This document shows, in pieces, positions 1-5,640 of a stretch of DNA of 6,065 bases. The stretch comes from Phycisphaerae bacterium. Lineage in GTDB: Bacteria; Planctomycetota; Phycisphaerae; Phycisphaerales; SM1A02. A model generated the notes under the pieces. That model made no database searches, was not told the DNA's origin, and was given only the letters and a program-made list of their open reading frames with translations. The stretch spans positions 1 through 6,065 of the forward strand of contig JAUIHC010000193.1 of NCBI GenBank assembly GCA_030432455.1, in the 5' to 3' direction. Both the position numbers and the translations under genes were made by a program. Within the stretch, counting starts at the first letter, position 1. Each line of letters begins with the position of its first letter.

Positions 1-104
1 ACGATCACGCGACCGACACCGCGAGACTCGAGCCGCTCGAGGACCGCCCGGCCGAGGAATCCGGCCCCGCCGGTCACGATCACCGTCCTGCCTGTGAGAT
101 CCAT
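1..104 (-). CDS. NAD(P)-dependent sugar-nucleotide epimerase/reductase, N-terminus only; probable GDP-L-fucose synthase
   Basis: This is a partial gene: the first 34 codons read leftward from an ATG at 104-102 and run off the window edge. The visible protein begins MDLTGRTVIVTGGAGFLGRA. It shows the first beta strand (residues 7-11) and the glycine-rich TGGAGFLG loop (11-18) that binds NAD(P) in extended short-chain dehydrogenases. A helix and the start of a second strand (RVIV) follow. A GGAG sequence (minus strand, plus positions 110-113) lies a few bases upstream and supports the start. The family includes many epimerases and dehydratases. I favour GDP-L-fucose synthase (Fcl/WcaG), which reduces and epimerises the product of GDP-mannose 4,6-dehydratase, because the divergent neighbour is gmd and the opening residues are of that type. 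The catalytic Ser-Tyr-Lys residues lie outside the window, so the fold is secure but the exact substrate is inferred. Confidence 0.8.
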   Translation of the reverse strand, partial: MDLTGRTVIVTGGAGFLGRAVLERLESRGVGRVI

Positions 105-211
105 GGCTGCTCCGAAGCCCGCGGGTCGAGGCTCGAGTTGGACGAGTCCGACGCGGCACCGTCTCATCGGTCGTCAGGCACCGCCATCTCTCCCCGGATC
201 GCTCGATCGCC

Positions 212-216
212 GGAGG
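212..216 (+). promoter_or_regulatory. Shine-Dalgarno-like GGAGG before a possible small ORF
   Basis: GGAGG at 212-216 is followed by two adjacent ATG codons at 221 and 224. The spacing is 4 nt to the first, which is too short, and 7 nt to the second, which is close to optimal. It is the best ribosome-binding match in this intergenic region and is what makes the short downstream ORF worth recording. It could also be chance in a GC-rich sequence. Confidence 0.35.
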
Positions 217-220
217 ATCG

Positions 221-331
221 ATGATGGTCCCGGAACCGCCAAAGACCTTCCGCTTCCGGACCGATAGTACCGTGCATGGTGCGCCGTTCCGCACGGTCGC
301 CGACCTCGCATCGCCCCGGAGCCGCAGATGA
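221..331 (+). CDS. Possible small ORF (36 codons) overlapping the gmd start
   Basis: From the ATG at 221 (or the second ATG at 224) a frame stays open for 36 codons and ends in TGA at 329-331. The stop overlaps the gmd start in the sequence ATGA (328-331), the usual geometry of translational coupling. The peptide starts MMVPEPPKTFRFRTDSTVHG and ends in an arginine-rich SPRSRR. It has no signal peptide, membrane segment or recognised motif. About 28 of 36 codons end in G or C, compatible with coding but not decisive in this GC-rich DNA. It may be a leader peptide that feeds ribosomes onto gmd, a real small protein, or a chance ORF. I do not recognise it. Confidence 0.25.
   Translation: MMVPEPPKTFRFRTDSTVHGAPFRTVADLASPRSRR
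317..321 (+). promoter_or_regulatory. Ribosome binding site of gmd
   Basis: CGGAG at 317-321 lies 6 nt before the ATG at 328. It fixes the gmd start over the ATG at 276, which opens a different, non-homologous frame. Confidence 0.6.
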
Positions 332-1380
332 GCAGCATTCCCGCCCGACGCGCCCTGATCACCGGCATCACCGGGCAGGATGGCAGCTATCTCGCGGAGT
401 TCCTGCTCGACAAGGGCTACGAGGTCCACGGCATCATCCGCCGGTCCTCGAGCTTCAACACCGACCGCATCGAGCACATCTATCAGGACCCCCACGAGAA
501 GGGTGTCCGGATGAAGCTGCACTACGGCGACCTCGCCGACAGCGCCGGACTCATGCGGCTCGTGCAGGAGGTCAAGCCCGACGAGGTCTACAACCTCGGC
601 GCCCAGAGCCACGTCCGGGTGAGTTTCGACGAGCCCGAGTACACCGTGGACGTCGTCGGCACCGGCACCCAGCGGCTGCTGGAAGCGGTTCGGGCCTATC
701 AGGACTGGGCGGGCAAGCAGGTCCGCTACTACCAGGCGTCGAGCTCGGAGATGTTCGGCAAGGTGCACGAGGTCCCGCAGCGGGAGACCACACCGTTCCA
801 TCCCCGCTCACCGTACGGCTGCGCGAAGGTCATGGGCCACTGGCTGACCGTGAACTACCGCGAGAGCTACGGCATGCACGCCTCCTGCGGGATCCTCTTC
901 AACCACGAAAGCCCGCGGCGGGGCGAGACGTTCGTCACCCGCAAGATCACCCGCGCGGTCGGACGCATCAAGCTCGGCCTGCAGGACAAGCTCTACATGG
1001 GCAACATGACCGCCCAGCGCGACTGGGGGTTCGCCGGCGACTACATCGAGGCGATGTGGATGATGCTCCAGCAGCCCGAGGGCGACGACTACGTGGTCGC
1101 GACCGGCACCATGATCTCGGTGCAGGAGTTCGCCGACATGTGCTTCGCGCAGGTCGGGCTCGACTCCAAGGACTTCATCGAGATCGATCCGCGATACTTC
1201 CGCCCCGCCGAGGTGGAGGAGCTTCTCGGCGACCCGACCAAGGCGAAGGAGAAGCTCGGCTGGGAACCGAAGACGAGCGTCGAGGAACTCGCCCGCATGA
1301 TGGTCGAGAGCGACCTTGAACTCGCACGCCGCGAGAAGACGCTTCGTGACGCGGGTCACCAGGTCGCGGGACGGATCTGA
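328..1380 (+). CDS. gmd: GDP-mannose 4,6-dehydratase
   Basis: Cytoplasmic NADP-dependent enzyme that converts GDP-D-mannose to GDP-4-keto-6-deoxy-D-mannose, the branch-point precursor of GDP-L-fucose, GDP-rhamnose and related 6-deoxy sugars. The 350-residue protein is complete and of normal family length. Visible landmarks are the TGITGQDGSYLAEFLL cofactor loop (12-27), the IIRRSSSFNTDRIEHIY segment (36-52) that contacts the NADP phosphate, and NLGAQSHV (89-96). The catalytic set is Ser139 and Glu141 in ASSSEMFG, with Tyr163 and Lys167 in YGCAK. NHESPRRGETFVTRKI (192-207) and the RDWGFAGDY region (231-239) bind the nucleotide sugar. The C-terminus has the usual DPTKAKEKLGWEP segment. All key residues are present. 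The polymerase-like gene follows on the same strand within about 26 bp, suggesting an operon, and the probable next enzyme of the pathway is divergent on its left. Confidence 0.97.
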   Translation: MSSIPARRALITGITGQDGSYLAEFLLDKGYEVHGIIRRSSSFNTDRIEHIYQDPHEKGVRMKLHYGDLADSAGLMRLVQEVKPDEVYNLGAQSHVRVSFDEPEYTVDVVGTGTQRLLEAVRAYQDWAGKQVRYYQASSSEMFGKVHEVPQRETTPFHPRSPYGCAKVMGHWLTVNYRESYGMHASCGILFNHESPRRGETFVTRKITRAVGRIKLGLQDKLYMGNMTAQRDWGFAGDYIEAMWMMLQQPEGDDYVVATGTMISVQEFADMCFAQVGLDSKDFIEIDPRYFRPAEVEELLGDPTKAKEKLGWEPKTSVEELARMMVESDLELARREKTLRDAGHQVAGRI

Positions 1381-1394
1381 CCGAGGGCTCTTCC

Positions 1395-1400
1395 GGGAGG
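1395..1400 (+). promoter_or_regulatory. Shine-Dalgarno site pointing to an ATC start
   Basis: GGGAGG at 1395-1400 is a strong ribosome-binding match in the short gap after gmd. Six bases later is ATC at 1407, in frame with the polymerase-like gene. The first in-frame ATG (1440) is 39 nt beyond the site, too far to be served by it, and has no such site of its own. The same GGGAGG-TTC-R-CC arrangement precedes the ATG at 3909 on the minus strand. Confidence 0.55.
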
Positions 1401-1406
1401 TTCGCC

Positions 1407-2774
1407 ATCGACGCGCTGCTGACGATCTTCGGCTTCTTCATGCTGGTCGCGCCGCTGGTGCTGATCCTCTGGAACAGCCACCGCTGGGGCGAGGATCTGG
1501 TCACCCCCAAGAACCTGTTCCTCGTCGGCGTCGCGAACTTCATGGGCGTCGCCGGACTCTCCTGCGGCATCGCGGGCCTCTACCACAGTGACAGCACCCT
1601 GGGCGACGCCCTGTGGTTCCTGCTCGGCACCGCCCTGTTCTTCGCCGCGTTCTTCTGGTCGTATCGCCGGTGGCGGCTGCCCCGGAGGATCGGCGACCGG
1701 GTCTTCGCCCAGTCGCCTCCGGTCAACGTGCTGACCCTCAATGTCGCGGGGGCGGCGCTCCTCATGACCGGCGTGGTCTCCGCGGTCCTGCCCGTCGAGA
1801 TCCCGATCGTCGGACAGATCCTCGACGTGCTCGGCAAGCAGCTGCCCGCCGGCGCCCTCGCCATGTTCCTGGTCGCCTGGCTCCGGAATCCGGTGAACGT
1901 GGTCTATCTGGTCGGCGCAGGCGTCTCCCTCGCCATGGCGCTGTTCATCTCGTTCTTCGGGGCCGGTCGCCATCCGCTGTTCTCGGCGATGGTGGCAGTG
2001 CTGATCGCCTGGTACTGGTCGCGATGGCGCTATCAGCGGCAGTCGCTGACGATCGCGAAGCTGACCGCCCTCGGCATCGGTGCGTTCTTCGTCATCCTCG
2101 TCTACAGCAGCTTCCGCCACGACTACATGGGCGAGGCGGACACGGGCGTGGCGGTCGACCGACTCAAGCAGCTGCTCCGATTCGACGTCCAGATGAGCGG
2201 CGCCGCGGAGGACTACCTTCGCGAGGACGCCGTGGCGGTGGGCCTGGTCTGCGTCGAGAAGTTTCACCGGACCGGAAGCCCCGACTGGTTCCACACGTTC
2301 CGATTCGTCCTGTCCAATCCCATCCCCCGCGACTGGTGGCCGGACAAGCCTCAGGCGCTGGGCGAGTCGCTGCCCGAGAGCCTGGGCAAGTTCTCGACGG
2401 GATATGTCAACTGGGGGCCGTCCATCATCGGCAACGCCTTCCACGACGGCGGCGTGATGATGACGATCGTCTACGGACTGATCGTCGGGGGATTCCTGCG
2501 GGTCTTCGACGACGTCATTCGACGCCAACCCGGGAATCCGTGGCCAATCGCGCTCCTCGCCGCGATGTCCCCGAAGATCGTCGGGTACAGCCGAGGTGAC
2601 ATCTCGATCTACACCGTCGAGATCATCGGCCTCTGCGTCATCGTGTTTGGACTGCTCTGGTCGCTCCGACTCTTCTTCGGAAGCTGGCCCGACGACACCT
2701 GGTCCGAGGCGGCGGACGATGAGTGGCTCGACGAGGACGACCTCAGTCCGACCGCCGACGATTCTGGATCCTGA
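1407..2774 (+). CDS. Multi-spanning membrane protein resembling Wzy/O-antigen (oligosaccharide repeat unit) polymerase
   Basis: Probably joins lipid-linked repeat units into polymer on the outer face of the inner membrane. From ATC at 1407 the protein has 455 residues; from the first ATG (1440) it has 444. I prefer 1407 because a strong GGGAGG lies 6 nt upstream and the added residues complete the first membrane helix (IDALLTIFGFFMLVAPLVLI). Starting at 1440 leaves only about 11 hydrophobic residues. In 1407 numbering, roughly ten to eleven hydrophobic spans occur at about 3-22, 37-58, 68-85, 106-128, 146-160, 164-185, 191-206, 216-233, 347-367, 377-393 and 401-424. One large hydrophilic loop (about 235-345) contains PIPRDWWPDKP, typical of Wzy-like proteins, and YSRGD lies at 394-398. 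A strongly acidic tail (about 428-455) follows the last helix. Sequence in this family is weakly conserved, so the call rests on topology, the loop motif and the neighbours gmd, flippase and glycosyltransferase. An O-antigen ligase-like role is the main alternative. The 3' end overlaps the convergent gene by 32 bp. Confidence 0.65.
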   Translation: MDALLTIFGFFMLVAPLVLILWNSHRWGEDLVTPKNLFLVGVANFMGVAGLSCGIAGLYHSDSTLGDALWFLLGTALFFAAFFWSYRRWRLPRRIGDRVFAQSPPVNVLTLNVAGAALLMTGVVSAVLPVEIPIVGQILDVLGKQLPAGALAMFLVAWLRNPVNVVYLVGAGVSLAMALFISFFGAGRHPLFSAMVAVLIAWYWSRWRYQRQSLTIAKLTALGIGAFFVILVYSSFRHDYMGEADTGVAVDRLKQLLRFDVQMSGAAEDYLREDAVAVGLVCVEKFHRTGSPDWFHTFRFVLSNPIPRDWWPDKPQALGESLPESLGKFSTGYVNWGPSIIGNAFHDGGVMMTIVYGLIVGGFLRVFDDVIRRQPGNPWPIALLAAMSPKIVGYSRGDISIYTVEIIGLCVIVFGLLWSLRLFFGSWPDDTWSEAADDEWLDEDDLSPTADDSGS

Positions 2775-3909
2775 CGAACGGCCGCAGCTCGTCGTCCTTT
2801 CCGGCGGGCTTGATCGAGGGCTTGGGGCGTCCGCCGCCCGACGTCGAGGGTGACGAGTCGCCCGCTCTCGCGGCGGCTTCACCCGTCTCGAGCGGTGCCA
2901 GACGCGAGGACGGAGGGGTCGGGGACGCCATCCGCGAATTCGCATTCGGATCCACGCCGAGCTGCTCGTCGATGCCCTCGACCAGTTGGTCGATGGTGAT
3001 TCCTGCCTCGCGGAGACCGTCGCCACGGAAGACCACGGTGTGGCCGTCGAGCAGGGCGGCCCGGATGCGGAAGATCGCGTCCTGCACGTCCTCCGGCTCG
3101 GAACTGGCGCCGCGGATGTCGTTGAGGATCCGGACGACTTCGCCTTCGATCTCGTCGTTGCGGACGCGGGCGCTGTTGGACCGCTGCTCCGGATCGGACA
3201 TGTGCCACCACCCCTCCATCGACGCCACGGGGAATCGCTTCCAACCGGGCGCCGCCAGCCGGGGACGCGACTCGATGTAGACCCGAACGCCGGTTCCTTC
3301 GAGGAAGCGATAGAACCCGAACTCGGGGCCATCGTCAGGCAGCCGCGACGCGGCGTCCGCCCCGATCGAAGCCCCCGCCTGAAGCAGCGGCTGGATGCAC
3401 CGGAGCGCCGTGGAGATGGCGGCCACGGGATCTCGCCGATCCCGTGCCCGGGCGAGTCGGTCGTCGTCGAAGACCGCGGTGCCGATGTAGGCGACCAGTT
3501 CCACCGGCTCGCCGAAGCGGCCTCGCACCACCGGCCGCCAGGCCGTCGCGAAGTCGTCGGTCAACTCGGTGAGTCCCGCCTCCTTGGCATCGAGGTACTG
3601 ATCGAACTGCATGTCCTCGCCGGGCACCGTCCCGAAGGGGTTGTGGAGCCAGAATCGACGAAGTCCCCACTGGTAGGCCGGTCGCACCCGATCCTCGACG
3701 AACTCGGTCCAGCCTCCGGATCCGACCTGCCGGGTCTTCACATTGCGGCGGGCCTCGTTGCCGCTGTCCGAACCTCCGATGAGCCAGTACTCGATCAGAC
3801 GCTCGCGGGCCGGACGGATGCCCGGCTCGACGTCATCCGCGAACGACGGACCGACGATCAGACTCGCCGCCGCCAGAACACCGGCCCCCAGACTCCTTCG
3901 AATGCACAT
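2743..3909 (-). CDS. Exported protein of unknown function
   Basis: I do not recognise a named family. From the ATG at 3909 the protein has 388 residues. This start is chosen because GGGAGG (3922-3917) lies 7 nt upstream and the protein then opens with a clean signal peptide: MCIRR, a hydrophobic stretch (about 7-20), and a likely cleavage after SFA (residue 24). Earlier in-frame ATGs at 3927 and 3987 would add a charged extension. The mature part alternates likely strands and helices: RRFWLHNPFGTVPGEDMQFD (84-103), PVELVAYIGTAVFDDD (135-150), EFGFYRFLEGTGVRVYIESR (196-215) and MEGWWHMSDP (231-240). This aromatic and acidic pattern could fit a TIM-barrel or carbohydrate-active fold, which is speculation. 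Residues about 325-375 are Pro/Ser/Gly-rich and look disordered, ending in a basic tail. It sits alone on the minus strand inside the polysaccharide cluster, which suggests but does not prove an envelope role. Its 3' end overlaps the polymerase-like gene. Confidence 0.8.
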   Translation of the reverse strand: MCIRRSLGAGVLAAASLIVGPSFADDVEPGIRPARERLIEYWLIGGSDSGNEARRNVKTRQVGSGGWTEFVEDRVRPAYQWGLRRFWLHNPFGTVPGEDMQFDQYLDAKEAGLTELTDDFATAWRPVVRGRFGEPVELVAYIGTAVFDDDRLARARDRRDPVAAISTALRCIQPLLQAGASIGADAASRLPDDGPEFGFYRFLEGTGVRVYIESRPRLAAPGWKRFPVASMEGWWHMSDPEQRSNSARVRNDEIEGEVVRILNDIRGASSEPEDVQDAIFRIRAALLDGHTVVFRGDGLREAGITIDQLVEGIDEQLGVDPNANSRMASPTPPSSRLAPLETGEAAARAGDSSPSTSGGGRPKPSIKPAGKDDELRPFVRIQNRRRSD

Positions 3910-3916
3910 TGGTGAA

Positions 3917-3922
3917 CCTCCC
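3917..3922 (-). promoter_or_regulatory. Ribosome binding site deciding the start of the exported protein
   Basis: On the minus strand GGGAGG (3922-3917) is followed by TTCACCA and ATG at 3909. The ATG at 3927 lies upstream of this site and so cannot use it. The choice of 3909 also yields the signal peptide. Confidence 0.7.
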
Positions 3923-3950
3923 GGCATGAAACTCAGACCTGTCCTCGATA

Positions 3951-3966
3951 CGATCGGATCCGACCG
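3951..3966. repeat. Near-perfect 16-bp palindrome in a divergent promoter gap
   Basis: CGATCGGATCCGACCG is symmetric around GGATCC with seven of eight base pairs matching (one A/C mismatch). Its position between two divergent genes would suit an operator for a dimeric regulator. GATC- and CG-rich palindromes are common by chance in DNA of this composition, so the functional reading is weak. Confidence 0.25.
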
Positions 3967-4043
3967 GTTCCGGCGATCAGTTTCCACCCTCCCGGCCGAC
4001 CCTTGAATGCATCTCGGACCTGTTCCATTCGGATGACACGACC

Positions 4044-5591
4044 ATGTTGACCCGGAGTGCCGCCCGGGGTGCGAGCCTCACTCTCGCCGCCAGCATGGTC
4101 GGACGGGTGGCGGCGATGGCCGCTCAGGTCCTGACCGGGCTCCTGCTGGTCGAGGACGACTTCGGCGTCTATGCCGCTGCGATCGGCCTGCTCGGAGTCG
4201 CGGGCCTCTTCCGGGGCGGATCACCTCAGTCGTATCTGGTGACGCTGCCACCGACCCGTCGCCGTTACCGGACTGGCACCGTCTTCTGGGTGGCCACCGC
4301 TCTGTACCTGATCGGGATCGTTCCTCTGCTGGTCGCGGCCCCGGCCCTCGCCCGACACCTCGAGATTCCCTCGCTCCCCCCCCTGATCTGGGTGGTCTCG
4401 GGAACGACGCTGCTGGTTCCCGCCCGCGCCGTCCTCCGCGCCCGTCTCAACGCGGAGTTCCGATTCGGCGCCAACGCCACGGCGCAGCTGGTGAACGACG
4501 TGATCGTCTACACGCTCACGATCCTGCTGGCGGTTCTTCTCCGAAGCGCCATGGCCCTCGCCCTGCCGGTACTGCTCGGGGGCCTCGTGGAGATCGCCCT
4601 GCTCGCGTGGATGGCGAAGCCGCACCGCTGCGACTTCATTCCGCGACGACGACTTCTGGGCCCCGTGATCTTCCAGCTCCGCTGGCTCGTCGCGGTATCG
4701 GCGATGATGAGTCTCTGGACCAACGGCGACTACTTCATCGCCGAGTTCCTCGTGCCGACCGCGGTGCTCGGCGGCTACTACTTCGGCTATCAGCTCGCGG
4801 TGCAGCCGGGCCGACTCTTCAACGTCTCGGTCCTCAACGTGCTGGTCCCGGTGGTGCGACGGGTCGCCCACGATCAGGCCCGCCTGCAGTCCGCGCTTCG
4901 GCGCATGCTTGGCCTCGGCGGCTTCGCGATCACGACCCTGAACGTGGCCCTGCTCGCGATGATCGAGCCGATCGAGCGTGTGGTCTGGGCCGGGCGATGG
5001 TCGGAGACGGTGCCCGCGGTGCAGATGCTCGCGATCGGTCTTTCCTTCGCCTCGATCTTCAACATCGCCACGGCACCGTTCATGGCCCAGCGTCGATATC
5101 GCGACGCCCTGCTCTGCCATGCGCTCCGAGCGGTCGGCGTGGTCGGCGGCGCCGCCGCGGGCTCCGTCCTCGGTGCCACCATCTCGAGCATCGCGGGCTG
5201 GGTGTCCGCCTCGATGGCGATCACCGCCGTCATCGGCATCGCCTGGGTGCTTCGCGACTACGGCGTGCGGGCGATGCCGGTCGTCGGTCACATGTTCCGC
5301 TGCACGCTTCCGCCGATCGTCTCCGCGATCGCCGCCGCCCTCGTCGGGTCGATGGTGCTGGACGCGGCCGGCGACGGGCGAGTCCCCGCAGTGCTGTCGC
5401 TGGCCGCCGCGGGCGGTACGTTCGGGGTGAGCGTGGCGTTCTCGCTCATGCTGCTTCCGGCGACCACGCGTCGAGAGTTGGTGGCCCTGCTTCCCGGACG
5501 CGTGCATGCGCGGTTGCCCCGGTCATGGAGAGCGACGGATCCACCCGCATCGGAGGATCGGATCGACGGTCCGCCTTCGACCGACCGATAG
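4044..5591 (+). CDS. Wzx-type polysaccharide flippase (MOP superfamily, lipopolysaccharide biosynthesis protein)
   Basis: Inner-membrane transporter expected to flip undecaprenyl-linked oligosaccharide repeat units to the periplasmic side. The 515-residue protein has about 14 hydrophobic spans over residues 11-472, the normal topology and length for Wzx/polysaccharide-synthesis proteins. Family-like features include the N-terminal SLTLAASMVGRVAAMAAQVL helix, the LLVEDDFGVYAAA segment (34-46), LRARLNAEFRFGANA (131-145), and NGDYFIAEFLVPTAVLGGYY (227-246). The last resembles the usual 'D-x-hydrophobic-gly-x-hydrophobic-G-Y' region at the start of the second half. A hydrophilic tail of about 40 residues (475-515) ends the protein. 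The ATG at 4044 has only a weak upstream GGA (4031-4033), so the exact start is less certain, though the first helix begins soon after. A glycosyltransferase gene follows after 49 bp on the same strand, suggesting an operon. The substrate cannot be read from the sequence. Confidence 0.88.
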   Translation: MLTRSAARGASLTLAASMVGRVAAMAAQVLTGLLLVEDDFGVYAAAIGLLGVAGLFRGGSPQSYLVTLPPTRRRYRTGTVFWVATALYLIGIVPLLVAAPALARHLEIPSLPPLIWVVSGTTLLVPARAVLRARLNAEFRFGANATAQLVNDVIVYTLTILLAVLLRSAMALALPVLLGGLVEIALLAWMAKPHRCDFIPRRRLLGPVIFQLRWLVAVSAMMSLWTNGDYFIAEFLVPTAVLGGYYFGYQLAVQPGRLFNVSVLNVLVPVVRRVAHDQARLQSALRRMLGLGGFAITTLNVALLAMIEPIERVVWAGRWSETVPAVQMLAIGLSFASIFNIATAPFMAQRRYRDALLCHALRAVGVVGGAAAGSVLGATISSIAGWVSASMAITAVIGIAWVLRDYGVRAMPVVGHMFRCTLPPIVSAIAAALVGSMVLDAAGDGRVPAVLSLAAAGGTFGVSVAFSLMLLPATTRRELVALLPGRVHARLPRSWRATDPPASEDRIDGPPSTDR

Positions 5592-5640
5592 AATCGGGAC
5601 CTGAGTCGTCGATGACGACGGCCCTCGGAAACGTCGGTCG
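5592..5640. other. Short intergenic gap with a small hairpin
   Basis: The 49 bp between flippase and glycosyltransferase contain a perfect 6-bp inverted repeat, GTCGTC-GAT-GACGAC (5605-5619). There is no T-run after it, so it is not a standard terminator. The GGAA at 5627-5630 may be a weak ribosome-binding site for the ATG at 5641. The two genes are probably co-transcribed. Confidence 0.3.

Larger units (their letters stand above)
105..327. promoter_or_regulatory. Divergent intergenic region between the reductase gene and gmd
   Basis: This 223-bp gap separates two genes read in opposite directions that probably act in the same pathway, so promoters for both should lie here. I see no strong sigma-70 -35/-10 pair. 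GATAGT at 263-268 matches four of six bases of a -10 box for the rightward direction but lacks a good -35 partner. The right half also holds a possible small ORF (221-331). The placement of promoters is inferred from gene orientation, not from a recognised motif. Confidence 0.4.
3910..4043. promoter_or_regulatory. Divergent intergenic region between exported protein and flippase genes
   Basis: This 134-bp gap should hold promoters for both flanking genes. TTGAAT at 4003-4008 matches four of six bases of a -35 box for the rightward gene, but no good -10 lies at the right distance. A near-perfect 16-bp palindrome at 3951-3966 is the only other structure seen. The regulatory role is inferred from orientation. 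Confidence 0.35.

Noticed and set aside
239..270. Sigma-70 promoter for gmd around GATAGT (263-268)
   Set aside because: The -10 match is partial and no acceptable -35 lies 16-18 bp upstream, so it was not called as a separate promoter.
276..1319. Plus-strand frame of 347 codons overlapping gmd
   Set aside because: It is an Arg/Pro/Gly-rich shadow of gmd; the gmd frame has all catalytic motifs.
1356..3332. Long minus-strand open frame of 658 codons
   Set aside because: It lies antisense to the whole polymerase-like gene and out of frame with the exported-protein gene. Its product is low-complexity, rich in Arg, Asp, Glu and Pro, as expected from the shadow of GC-rich coding DNA, with no domain or ribosome-binding site.
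2986..3915. Plus-strand open frame of 309 codons opposite the exported-protein gene
   Set aside because: The opposite strand has a strong ribosome-binding site, a signal peptide and a structured protein. This frame gives a Gly/Asp/Val/Arg-rich product with no recognisable motif.
3910..3987. Longer start (ATG 3987 or 3927) for the exported protein
   Set aside because: The extension is charged and would bury the signal peptide; the strong ribosome-binding site lies downstream of both and matches ATG 3909.
4221..5507. Minus-strand open frame of 428 codons
   Set aside because: It is antisense to the flippase gene. The product is dominated by His, Arg, Asp, Glu and Gly, the typical mirror of a hydrophobic membrane protein.
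5605..5619. Hairpin GTCGTC-GAT-GACGAC as a terminator
   Set aside because: The stem is only 6 bp and no T-run follows, and the next gene on the same strand begins 22 bp later.
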